Position numbers and translations under genes: made by a program. The notes beneath the pieces are model-generated. The model did no database searches and was not told the DNA's origin. It saw nothing but the letters and a program-made list of their open reading frames with translations. A stretch of DNA of 41,426 nucleotides from a virus: IMG/VR virus record IMGVR_UViG_3300025096_002119, positions 1-41,426 of that record, one strand, 5' to 3'. This document shows positions 17,136-25,258 of the stretch, in pieces (the stretch's first letter is position 1; each line of letters starts with the position of its first letter).

Positions 17136-17782
17136 AATTTACATTCGGTATAATAACCTCAACACAAGTACCTGTTGAAGTTATACAATCAATTAATAGT
17201 TTAAATATTCCAGAGTATGAAATAATAGTGATAGGTGGTGGATTGAAACCTTGGTATGATAATGTAATTCATAAACCATTTGACGAGAATTCAGGTCCTT
17301 ATACATTAAAGAAAAATTTAATAACTAAATATGCAAAATATGAAAATATAGTTTACACTCACGATTATTTAATATTTGATAATAATTGGTATGAAGGATT
17401 TAAAAAGTTCGGTGATGATTGGGATATATGTATGAATGTTATACAAAATCAAGACGGAACACGATTTAGAGATTGGTGTGTGTGGGATGACCCCACTTTA
17501 TGTTATAATGTTGAAGGTTATAGTCATAGAGTTATTTTAGCACCATATGATTATAAAAAAATACATTATATGTATATTTCTGGTTCTTATTGGGTAGCTA
17601 AAAAGAGTGTTATGGAAGAAAATATGTTAAATGAAAATTTAGGTTGGGGTGAGGGAGAAGATGTTGAATGGTCAAAGAGAGTTCTTTCAAAGTATTCTTA
17701 TAAAATGAATACACATTCAATAACAAAATCTTTAAAATATAAAAAATTATCTGCAGAAATAATACCAGAGGTATTAATATGA
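17132..17782 (+). CDS. GT2-like glycosyltransferase (GT-A fold)
   Basis: 216 residues, GTG start in a GTGA overlap. MKFTFGIITSTQVPVEVIQSI is a GT2-like first strand and helix; IVYTHDYLIFDNNW (73-86) contains the position of the usual DxD, here H77-D78; NLGWGEGEDVEWSKRV (about 169-184) is the W-G-E-x-D-x-E element typical of galactosyltransferase-like GT-A enzymes. Likely active; specificity unknown. ATGA overlap with the HAD-nucleotidyltransferase fusion downstream. Confidence 0.7.
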   Translation: MKFTFGIITSTQVPVEVIQSINSLNIPEYEIIVIGGGLKPWYDNVIHKPFDENSGPYTLKKNLITKYAKYENIVYTHDYLIFDNNWYEGFKKFGDDWDICMNVIQNQDGTRFRDWCVWDDPTLCYNVEGYSHRVILAPYDYKKIHYMYISGSYWVAKKSVMEENMLNENLGWGEGEDVEWSKRVLSKYSYKMNTHSITKSLKYKKLSAEIIPEVLI

Positions 17783-19137
17783 TAAAACTTATTATATTTG
17801 ATTTAGATGGTGTATTAGTAGATGCACGAGAATTACATTACAACGCATTGAATAAAGCACTTGAATCTATTGGTAAAAAATATATTATTGAACGAGAAGA
17901 ACATTTATCTACTTATGATGGGTTATCCACTACTAAAAAATTAAATCTATTATCAGAGAATAAAAAATTACCTAAAGAACTTCACGATAGTGTTTGGAGA
18001 GTAAAACAAGAAAAGACTCGACAGATAATAGATGGATTTAGTATTGATAGTAGGATACAAGGTATATTAAGAAGTTTAAAAACAGAGGGGTATATGATTG
18101 CTTGTGCAACAAACTCTATAAGAGAAACTGCAAAATTACAATTAATTAGAAAAGGATTCTTTGAGTATATAGATTTTATGTATTCAAATCAAGATGTAAA
18201 AAACCCAAAACCTAACTCAGAAATATATATGAGATGTATGATACAGGCAGGAGTGAATCCAAATGAGACATTAATCGTAGAAGATTCACATATTGGTAGG
18301 AAAGGTGCAATTGCAAGTGGTGGTATTTTGTGTGGAGTAAAAAATACAACTGAAGTTACGTATGATAAAATTAAAAAATATATAAATGAGTCTAATAATG
18401 AAATAAAACCAAAATGGCAAGGAGGTAAGATGAATGTTTTAATTCCAATGGCAGGAGCCGGTTCAAGATTTGAACAAATGGGTTACACATTTCCAAAACC
18501 ATTAATCGAAGTTAATGGTAAACCAATGATACAGGTTGTAGTTGAAAATTTAAACATAGACGCTAAACATATATTTATAGTTCAGAAGAGTCATTATGAA
18601 AAATACAATTTGAAGTACTTACTGAATTTAATTACTAACAATAATTGTGAAATAGTACAAGTAGATGGTATAACAGAAGGTGCTGCTTGTACCACTTTAT
18701 TAGCTAAGAAATTTATAGATAATGATGAACCAATGGTTATGGCAAACTCAGACCAATTTTTAGAATGGGATTCAAATGAGTTTATGTATTCTATGGTTGC
18801 TGATGATGTAGATGGTGGTATAGTTTCTTTTGAAGCTACCCATCCAAAATGGTCATTTGCTAAATTAGGTGATGATGGATTCGTATCTGAAGTCGCAGAG
18901 AAAAAACCAATATCTAATATAGCAACAGCTGGGATATATTATTGGACACACGGTTCTAATTATGTTAAGTATGCTGAACAAATGATTGAAAAAGATATAC
19001 GAACTAATAATGAATTTTATGTTTGTCCAGTTTATAATGAAGCAATTCAAGATGGTAAAAAAGTAAAGGTATTTCAGATTGAAAAAATGTGGGGGTTGGG
19101 TACACCAGAAGATTTAGAAGTTTTTTTAAAGAGATAA
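17779..19137 (+). CDS. HAD phosphatase - sugar nucleotidyltransferase fusion
   Basis: 452 residues in two domains. Residues 1 to about 205 are a HAD hydrolase: D8-L-D10-G motif I, NPKPNSEIY with the motif III lysine, and VEDSHIGRKGA motif IV. Residues 218-452 are a nucleotidyltransferase: IPMAGAGSRF then FPKPLIEVNGKPM, and NSDQFLEWD for metal binding. It could remove a phosphate and activate the resulting sugar-1-phosphate, as in heptose or related pathways. The linker encodes AAGGAGGT (18419-18426) followed by an in-frame ATG at 18430, so a stand-alone nucleotidyltransferase may also be made. Confidence 0.88.
   Translation: MIKLIIFDLDGVLVDARELHYNALNKALESIGKKYIIEREEHLSTYDGLSTTKKLNLLSENKKLPKELHDSVWRVKQEKTRQIIDGFSIDSRIQGILRSLKTEGYMIACATNSIRETAKLQLIRKGFFEYIDFMYSNQDVKNPKPNSEIYMRCMIQAGVNPNETLIVEDSHIGRKGAIASGGILCGVKNTTEVTYDKIKKYINESNNEIKPKWQGGKMNVLIPMAGAGSRFEQMGYTFPKPLIEVNGKPMIQVVVENLNIDAKHIFIVQKSHYEKYNLKYLLNLITNNNCEIVQVDGITEGAACTTLLAKKFIDNDEPMVMANSDQFLEWDSNEFMYSMVADDVDGGIVSFEATHPKWSFAKLGDDGFVSEVAEKKPISNIATAGIYYWTHGSNYVKYAEQMIEKDIRTNNEFYVCPVYNEAIQDGKKVKVFQIEKMWGLGTPEDLEVFLKR
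18419..18432 (+). promoter_or_regulatory. Internal Shine-Dalgarno and start in fusion linker
   Basis: AAGGAGGT, a full Shine-Dalgarno, lies 3 bases before an in-frame ATG at 18430 that begins the nucleotidyltransferase domain exactly where free-standing relatives start (MNVLIPMAG). It is the strongest ribosome site I noticed in the window. It suggests internal initiation or a relic of a separate gene. Confidence 0.6.
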
Positions 19138-19138
19138 A

Positions 19139-19855
19139 ATGAAAATAAAATACAATCTATATAAAAATAAAAGATGTTTTATTGTTGGTACAAGTAAAAG
19201 TTTAGATAATATTGATGTATCATTACTAAAAGACGAAATAACTATTGGTATTAATTTAATACCATTAAAAGAAGATTTTGTACCAAATTATCTTTGTATT
19301 GCAGATACTACAGTAATGGAAAATAATTATGATATTATTTTTAATGAAAAGATGAAAGATGTTCAATATGTTATATGCAACGGTTGTCTCATACAAGGAA
19401 AAGGAAATTGTTATGATAAGTCAGGTTCAACTTGTAGAGGTATTAAGTTAGAAGAGAAATATAATGTTTATGAAGTAAAACATTGGGAAAAAAGTAAAAT
19501 ATTTAGTGACCATATAGATTCAAACAGAAAAAAGTTACTTAAAACAGATGAATATTATATTGATAAAGATTTTAAAACTATAACTTCTTACGGTGGTAGT
19601 ACTGTCGATAATTTAGCTATTCCATTAGCTGTATATCTTGGATTTAAAGAAATTTATTTATTAGGTTGTGATGGAGGTTGGAATCATTTTTATGACAGTA
19701 GTTATAAATCTGGTGTAAGAGAGTGGATAAATTACAATCACGTAAAAAAAGAGCTTGACAAGTATAGTGTAAATTTAGTAAATTGTGATGAAACAAATGC
19801 TTTTACTGAACTTAAATATAAAAAATTGGAGGAAGTTTTAAATGAAATGGAATGA
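19139..19855 (+). CDS. DUF115/MptE-like or GT42-like protein
   Basis: 238 residues. Key features: KNKRCFIVGTSKSLDNID (start strand plus glycine/serine loop), TIGINLIPL, YLCIADTTVM, and late YGGSTVDNLAIPLAVYLGFKEIYLLGCDGGWNHF. This strand-loop pattern is shared by the DUF115/MptE-like flagellar glycosylation proteins and GT42 sialyltransferase-like enzymes. Either would act in transferring an acidic sugar, which would fit the CMP-sugar synthetase at 21007. Overlaps the next gene by 14 bases. Confidence 0.55.
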   Translation: MKIKYNLYKNKRCFIVGTSKSLDNIDVSLLKDEITIGINLIPLKEDFVPNYLCIADTTVMENNYDIIFNEKMKDVQYVICNGCLIQGKGNCYDKSGSTCRGIKLEEKYNVYEVKHWEKSKIFSDHIDSNRKKLLKTDEYYIDKDFKTITSYGGSTVDNLAIPLAVYLGFKEIYLLGCDGGWNHFYDSSYKSGVREWINYNHVKKELDKYSVNLVNCDETNAFTELKYKKLEEVLNEME

Positions 19856-20558
19856 GATTTCAGACTTTAGATATATGGAAACTGCTAGAGGAATAGTAGG
19901 TGATATAAATAACAACATAACCGGTAGAGTGGCATTAAATGATATGTTGAGAGCTACTCACGTTTTGTATATTATAAAAAATTTACTTAGAGATAAATGT
20001 AAAACTGTATTAGAAATAGGTACATTATGGGGTGGAGCTTTACTAACTATGATGCAAAGTGAATATACGTCAAAATTTGTATCTGTAGATATGTTTGAAG
20101 GGTTTTATCCTGATTTATTAGGTGAAGGTAATAGTGACCAAGACCACGGAATAAATACCATAGAGTTAGTTACTGAAAACATAAATGAAAATAATCCATG
20201 GAATCACGAATTTGATTTAGTTAAAGGTTCATCACACGATAAAGTAGTTGTTGATTATATAAGAAAAAATTATCCAGTAGTTGACTTTATGTTTATAGAC
20301 GGTGACCATACGAAGAAAGGTGTACTACAAGATTGGAATGATTATTCAGATTTAATATCTACAGGTGGTATAGTAGTATTCGATGATTATTGGGTAGGAG
20401 ATTATGAAAGAGCAGCCTGGAAAAAAGAAGATGATGATGGTATTAAATGGATGGATGTAGTTGGAGCAGTAGATGAAATAACAGGTTCAAAAGAATTTTC
20501 TGAACAATGGAAAGTAGTTGGGTTGTTTGGAGATAAAAAAATAATTGAAAGAGTATAA
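19842..20558 (+). CDS. SAM-dependent methyltransferase (Methyltransf_24 / CmcI-like)
   Basis: 238 residues. Motif I VLEIGTLWGGALLTMM, motif II VSVDMFEGFYPD, DFMFIDGDHTKKGVLQDW and GGIVVFDDYW match class I methyltransferases of the cephalosporin hydroxylase/Methyltransf_24 group, common in sugar clusters. Likely methylates a sugar hydroxyl. Strong GGAGG ribosome site before the ATG. TAATG overlap with the next gene. Confidence 0.82.
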   Translation: MKWNEISDFRYMETARGIVGDINNNITGRVALNDMLRATHVLYIIKNLLRDKCKTVLEIGTLWGGALLTMMQSEYTSKFVSVDMFEGFYPDLLGEGNSDQDHGINTIELVTENINENNPWNHEFDLVKGSSHDKVVVDYIRKNYPVVDFMFIDGDHTKKGVLQDWNDYSDLISTGGIVVFDDYWVGDYERAAWKKEDDDGIKWMDVVGAVDEITGSKEFSEQWKVVGLFGDKKIIERV

Positions 20559-21010
20559 TGAAAAAAACTATTAAAATAAAAACAGATAAACTTTTTACAA
20601 TACTTACACCTGAAGTTGCTGCGTATGCAAAAGAGTGGGGTAAAAGTGGGTTAGTAAATATATACACAACTCATACAACAACTTCACTAAGAGTACTTGA
20701 AAATGAAATACTACATCACGCAGACATAAGATTCTGGTTAGATAAATATTTACCAAAACATAAACCTGAAAACAGACGTTATTTACACGATTTAATATCT
20801 TTGAGAAATGATGTACCTCAAGATGAGAGAATAAATGCTTATTCACATATGAGAACATTATTTTTTAATACTTCAGAGACAGTACCTATAGAAGAAGGTT
20901 GGTTGATGTTAGGTAAGTGGCAAGACATACACTTCATAGAGTTAGACCCAGGTGATAAAGTGTATCCTCTACAGGAAAGAAAAATTATTTGTACTTTTAT
21001 TGAAGAATGA
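20558..21010 (+). CDS. YjbQ/UPF0047-family protein
   Basis: 150 residues, close to the family length (about 130-140). Signature residues: IYTTHTTTSLRVLENE (36-50) with H39-T-T, YSHMRTLFFNTSETVPIEEG, and LMLGKWQDIHFIELDPG near the end, replacing the usual G-T-W-Q with G-K-W-Q. E. coli YjbQ shows thiamine-phosphate synthase activity in vitro, but the physiological role of the family is unclear. Location between a sugar methyltransferase and a CMP-sugar synthetase is odd for a thiamine enzyme. ATGA overlap downstream. Confidence 0.85.
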   Translation: MKKTIKIKTDKLFTILTPEVAAYAKEWGKSGLVNIYTTHTTTSLRVLENEILHHADIRFWLDKYLPKHKPENRRYLHDLISLRNDVPQDERINAYSHMRTLFFNTSETVPIEEGWLMLGKWQDIHFIELDPGDKVYPLQERKIICTFIEE

Positions 21011-21669
21011 AATTTTTTATAATAATAAAAGAAAAATCTGAACGATTACCTGATAAAAACTTTTTAAATTTAACTGGTATTCCGTTATATAAACATTTGT
21101 TAAATACATTATCAAGTGAAGATGTATATATAGATACTGATAGTGATATAATATTTAATGAATGTAAAACTTTAAGTAATGTAACTTGTTATAAAAGAGA
21201 TACAAAGCACGTAGAACTGGAGAAAAATATTGAATTTGCAGTAAGTCCTGTACTACTTATGATAGAGAACTTTTTAAACAAATATGTACAAGATGAAAAC
21301 GAAGTTATTATAACACCTCACGTTACATCACCCTATATAAGATTAGAAACAATGTTAGATGCAGCCAAGATGTTATCAGAATATAATACAGTATGTGCGT
21401 GTACAGAACATAAAGAATTTACATATTTTAAAGGAGAACCAGTGAACTTTAATCCTAATGTAGTTTCTAAAACACAAGATTTAGAACCTGTTGTAATGGG
21501 TAATGGTGCTTTCTTTATATTTACTAAAAAAGAGTTTATAAAAAATAAAAATAGAACAAGCAAGAATAACTATTTCTATCCCATAAAATTTCCTGAGAGT
21601 ATAGAGATAGACACAGCTGAAGATTTTAGAATGGCGAAGATGTATGAATTCATATATGAACTTAGTTGA
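21007..21669 (+). CDS. CMP-sugar synthetase (acylneuraminate/KDO cytidylyltransferase-like)
   Basis: 220 residues. Activates a 2-keto acid sugar with CTP. IIIKEKSERLPDKNFLNLTGIPLYKHLL is the N-terminal nucleotide loop; VYIDTDSDIIF, IITPHVTSPYIRLETMLDA and GNGAFFIFTKKEF follow the NeuA/KdsB order; ESIEIDTAEDFRMAK at the end is typical of NeuA/PseF proteins (ID-x3-D). No NeuB-type synthase is present; instead an aldolase overlaps its end by 26 bases, suggesting the keto acid may come from that enzyme. Confidence 0.85.
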   Translation: MKFFIIIKEKSERLPDKNFLNLTGIPLYKHLLNTLSSEDVYIDTDSDIIFNECKTLSNVTCYKRDTKHVELEKNIEFAVSPVLLMIENFLNKYVQDENEVIITPHVTSPYIRLETMLDAAKMLSEYNTVCACTEHKEFTYFKGEPVNFNPNVVSKTQDLEPVVMGNGAFFIFTKKEFIKNKNRTSKNNYFYPIKFPESIEIDTAEDFRMAKMYEFIYELS

Positions 21670-22636
21670 TGTTACGTTAAGAGACGGTGGATTTACTTGT
21701 GATTTTGATTGGCCTATGGACTTTGCACAGGAGTATTACAATCTAATGTGTGAATTAGGTGTTAGTTATATAGAAATGGGTTATTGGAAACAAACAGCGA
21801 AAAGTAAAAATAGATTTTTTAATTTAGATATAGATACAGTTAAAGAGGTTACAGGTGAACAAGGTAAAAATAATGTATCAGTAATGATTGACTATTCTTA
21901 TTGTAGTAAAGATTTAAACGACTATCCTACAGATAATCAAAATGAAATTAAAATGATTAGAATGACGTGTAGAAAAGATATGGTCAAAGAAGGATTTGAT
22001 TTTGCATTCAAACTAAAAACCCATACCGGTTTAGATGTAGCATTCAATCTTTTTAATACAACTAACTATACAGATTATGAACTACATTCTGCACTTGATA
22101 TTGTTCTTGCTTCTAATTTTGATATTATAGGGTTTGCAGATACACACGGACATTTAAATTTACATAAAGATATAAAAAGATACGAACACTTTTTTAAAAG
22201 AATAAAAGACTCTAGTAAGAAAACTTGTTTTCACCTACATAATCATACTGGTAAAGCTTATATGAATTATATTATGTGTCTTGAAAGTCCTTATGTAGAT
22301 TTTTGTGATACATCAGTAATGTCTCTTGGAAAGGGAGCTGGAAATCTAAAATTAGAAAATGTACTTGATGATGATAAGGCATTGAAATTGAATGAGTTTA
22401 TTCATAAGTATTACGAACCTTTATTCAAGAAAACAGTAAGTCCATATCTTATGGTAACAGGAAGATTCGGTATTACAGACCACTATGCAACACAAGCTAG
22501 AAAGTTAGATGTAGATATGTATGATTTTATTGAATTTTGTAGTACAGTAGAAGGTTTAGATAGAGATAACTTTGATAAAAATTTACTAATAGAATTAATG
22601 AAGAATAAATGGACACCTTATGAGGCGGCAATATGA
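21644..22636 (+). CDS. HMGL/DmpG-type aldolase
   Basis: 330 residues, TIM-barrel aldolase. LVDVTLRDGGF (7-17) gives the catalytic R13 and metal-binding D14; FADTHGHL (164-171) and FHLHNHTGKAYMN (196-208) supply H197/H199; SLGKGAGNLKLENVL follows as in 4-hydroxy-2-oxovalerate aldolase and related pyruvate-lyase family members. Probably condenses or cleaves a pyruvate-type unit, here perhaps building a 2-keto sugar acid for the CMP-sugar synthetase. Start could instead be the ATG at 21656. ATGA overlap with the SDR downstream. Confidence 0.85.
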   Translation: MNSYMNLVDVTLRDGGFTCDFDWPMDFAQEYYNLMCELGVSYIEMGYWKQTAKSKNRFFNLDIDTVKEVTGEQGKNNVSVMIDYSYCSKDLNDYPTDNQNEIKMIRMTCRKDMVKEGFDFAFKLKTHTGLDVAFNLFNTTNYTDYELHSALDIVLASNFDIIGFADTHGHLNLHKDIKRYEHFFKRIKDSSKKTCFHLHNHTGKAYMNYIMCLESPYVDFCDTSVMSLGKGAGNLKLENVLDDDKALKLNEFIHKYYEPLFKKTVSPYLMVTGRFGITDHYATQARKLDVDMYDFIEFCSTVEGLDRDNFDKNLLIELMKNKWTPYEAAI

Positions 22637-23343
22637 AGAATGTTTTAATCACAGGTACAAGTTCTGGTTTGGGTAAGGCGTTAGCTCATAGGTACGGTAT
22701 AACAGGTAGCTCAGTTTATGGTATAAGTAGAGACCAAAGTAAAGTAGATGGTTTTGTTCATCATATTGAATGTGATATTGAAAAAGTTTATGAAATATCA
22801 TTTAAACTTTCATCATTATTAAAAACTGTCAAAGATATTGATATTGTGTTTTTAAACGCAGGTGTTCTCGGTGAGATAGAATATTTAAATAAAGTAGGTA
22901 TAGATGAACTTGAAAGAGTTTTTACAATTAATACTTGGGCAAATAAAATGATTCTTGATTATCTTATAACAAATGATATAAAAGTTAAACAGGTAGTTGC
23001 AATATCATCAGGTGCATCGAAGCACACGTACACGGGCTGGGGAGCTTATTCTATTTCTAAGGCAGGACTTAATATGATGATGAAAGTTTATGCAGAAGAA
23101 AACCCTGAAACACATTTTCTATCACTTTCACCGGGACCAGTAAATACTTCTATGCAAGATTTTATAAATGAGAATATAGACGGAGATAAATTTGAATGGA
23201 AAAAGAAATTTACTGATATGAAAGAAAATAATACATTACCGCGTGCAGGGAGTGTTGCTAATGATATTTACGACACATTACCAAGACTACAGAAAGATTT
23301 TAAAAGTGGTAGTTTTGTAGATTTAAGAAAAATAAGGACCTAA
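22633..23343 (+). CDS. Short-chain dehydrogenase/reductase (SDR)
   Basis: 236 residues, classical SDR. NAD(P) loop TGTSSGLGKA (8-16), structural NAG at 75-77, catalytic S125/S126, Y139 and K143 (YSISK), then LSPGPVNTSM. Complete and of normal length. ATGA overlap with the aldolase implies they act in the same pathway, probably reducing or oxidising a sugar or keto-acid intermediate. Substrate unknown. Confidence 0.9.
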   Translation: MKNVLITGTSSGLGKALAHRYGITGSSVYGISRDQSKVDGFVHHIECDIEKVYEISFKLSSLLKTVKDIDIVFLNAGVLGEIEYLNKVGIDELERVFTINTWANKMILDYLITNDIKVKQVVAISSGASKHTYTGWGAYSISKAGLNMMMKVYAEENPETHFLSLSPGPVNTSMQDFINENIDGDKFEWKKKFTDMKENNTLPRAGSVANDIYDTLPRLQKDFKSGSFVDLRKIRT

Positions 23344-23347
23344 TAAA

Positions 23348-23929
23348 ATGAACGGATTATTATCAGGACTAATATTGTTCTCAAGTTTTGCTATGAGAAC
23401 ACCAAATGACGAGTTAATCAAGAAAGATGATTATGAATTATCTGTAGGTTTTAAATCTAAAACAATCTATTATAAAAGAGATTGGGAAAGAGAATTAGAT
23501 GTAAATTACATTGATGAAGAAGCTTGGTTTGTATTTGAACCAAGTGGATTACCATTGTATATGAAACCACAATATGTAAATAAAACTTCTCGTGATTTAA
23601 AATATGCTAAGTTGGATACACGATATAAAAAAGATTGGTTTAGTATTGGACATACGGCATTAATGTCAGAAGATAAAACTGAACAAGGAACTTCTCTTGG
23701 TATTTCTAATAAGAAAAAAATTAATGACCATTTCGATATGGTAACTAAAGTTGATGCTTATTATTTCAGAGATGAAGTGCATGGGTTAGATAGATTTGAT
23801 AGTGAAATTAATGTTTCACTAAATTGGAAACTAACCGAAAAAATAATACTGAATAATATATTAGATTACAATGATGTTAAAGGTAAACAATATTACAAGT
23901 TTAAGGTTGGAATTGAATATAATTTATGA
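23348..23929 (+). CDS. Secreted, possibly outer-membrane beta-strand protein
   Basis: 193 residues, unlike its neighbours. Residues 1-15 (MNGLLSGLILFSSFA) look like a signal peptide. The rest alternates polar and hydrophobic residues in strands (ELSVGFKSKTIYYKRDW, AKLDTRYKKDWFSIGHT, SEINVSLNWKLTEKII) and ends YYKFKVGIEYNL, like the last strand of outer-membrane barrels. RBS and ATGA overlap place it inside the glycan operon. It could alter the host envelope during infection. Barrel assignment is inference. Confidence 0.6.
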   Translation: MNGLLSGLILFSSFAMRTPNDELIKKDDYELSVGFKSKTIYYKRDWERELDVNYIDEEAWFVFEPSGLPLYMKPQYVNKTSRDLKYAKLDTRYKKDWFSIGHTALMSEDKTEQGTSLGISNKKKINDHFDMVTKVDAYYFRDEVHGLDRFDSEINVSLNWKLTEKIILNNILDYNDVKGKQYYKFKVGIEYNL

Positions 23930-24357
23930 TACTCATATCACATAGAGGTAATATTAATGGACCACAACCAATGTATGAAAATGGAGAGAAGTATTGTCAA
24001 GAAGCTATTGATGAGGGTTATCACGTAGAAATAGATGTTCATTGGTATGAAGGTATCTTTTGGACAGGACACGATAGACCACAATATAGAGTTAGAACTG
24101 ATTTTTTAAAGAAGAAAGAAGTTTGGTGTCATGCAAAAGATATTCAAGCTTTATATCAGCTTCGAGAAATAGAAGCTCATTGTTTTTTTCATCAAAATGA
24201 TAATGTAACTTTAACATCAGAGGGTTATCTTTGGACATACCCAACACATAAATTAACACCAAAATCAATATGTGTATTACCAGAATTACAAGTAGTAGAT
24301 TTAACAAGTTGTGCTGGTATTTGTAGTGATTTTATAAAGAGGTTAAAAGATGAATAA
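23926..24357 (+). CDS. Short GDPD/PLC-like phosphodiesterase domain
   Basis: 143 residues, about half the normal glycerophosphodiester phosphodiesterase length. Catalytic elements are visible: H6-R-G in LISHRGNINGP, EIDVHWYEG with the acidic metal ligands, and GHDRPQYR with the second histidine. Later strands VWCHAKD and CFFHQNDNVTL follow the barrel pattern but the final part is missing. It could be a minimal enzyme or a degenerate one. Overlaps the fucose synthase gene by 8 bases. Confidence 0.65.
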   Translation: MILISHRGNINGPQPMYENGEKYCQEAIDEGYHVEIDVHWYEGIFWTGHDRPQYRVRTDFLKKKEVWCHAKDIQALYQLREIEAHCFFHQNDNVTLTSEGYLWTYPTHKLTPKSICVLPELQVVDLTSCAGICSDFIKRLKDE

Positions 24358-25258
24358 ATTATTAGTAACAGGTGGTACAGGATTAGTTGGTAGTACAATT
24401 ACTGCTGATATTAAATTGTCAAGTAAAGATATTAATTTACTTAACTTTGCACAAACATTACATCAATGTTTTCAAATTCATAGACCAGATAATATAATAC
24501 ATTGTGCGGGTCGAGTAGGTGGTTTAGGTGGTAATATGAATTATAAAGGTGAGTTTTTTTATGATAATGTATTAATGAATATAAATGTATTAGAAGCGGC
24601 AAGAAGAATTGATGTAAAAAAATTAGTATCATTTCTTTCAACGTGTGTATTTCCAGATGATGTTGAATATCCTTTAACAGAAGAGAAAATACATTTAGGT
24701 AAACCACATAGTTCAAATTATCCATACGCATATGCTAAGAGAATGTTAGACATTCAAAGTAGAGCATATAGAGAACAGTATGGAGTGAATTATGTAAGTG
24801 TAATACCTACAAATATTTACGGTCCACGTGATAATTTTGATTTAAAAAACGGACACGTTATGCCGATGTTAATACATAAATGTTATTTGGCTAAATTAAA
24901 CAAAACAGATTTAAATGTATGGGGAACGGGTAAAGCATTGAGAGAATTTATTTATTCAGAAGATGTAGGAAAATTAACTGAATGGGTATTAAATAATTAT
25001 GAAGAAGTAGAACCTATTATCCTCAGTCCATCTGAAGAAATACCTATTAGTTATATGGTTGATTTAATTGTAGAGAATATGAATTTTAAAGGTAATGTTG
25101 TTTATGATACAGATAAACCAGAGGGTCAATTTAGAAAACCATCTGATAATTCAAAGTTAAAAAGTTATTTACCTGATTTTAAATTTACACCTATAGAAGT
25201 AGGTATGAAGAAAACAGTTGAATGGTTTATAGAGAACTACGAAAGAGCCAGAAAATGA
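24350..25258 (+). CDS. fcl: GDP-L-fucose synthase (Fcl/WcaG-like)
   Basis: 302 residues. Epimerase-reductase turning GDP-4-keto-6-deoxy-mannose into GDP-L-fucose. NADP loop TGGTGLVGS (7-15); AGRVGGLGGNMNYKGEFF; active-site S97 and C99 in STCVFP; Y126-x3-K130 in YAYAK; NIYGPRDNFDLKNGHVMPML; WGTGKALREFIY, all as in E. coli Fcl. It directly precedes gmd, with an ATGA overlap, giving a complete two-step route from GDP-mannose. Confidence 0.93.
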   Translation: MNKLLVTGGTGLVGSTITADIKLSSKDINLLNFAQTLHQCFQIHRPDNIIHCAGRVGGLGGNMNYKGEFFYDNVLMNINVLEAARRIDVKKLVSFLSTCVFPDDVEYPLTEEKIHLGKPHSSNYPYAYAKRMLDIQSRAYREQYGVNYVSVIPTNIYGPRDNFDLKNGHVMPMLIHKCYLAKLNKTDLNVWGTGKALREFIYSEDVGKLTEWVLNNYEEVEPIILSPSEEIPISYMVDLIVENMNFKGNVVYDTDKPEGQFRKPSDNSKLKSYLPDFKFTPIEVGMKKTVEWFIENYERARK

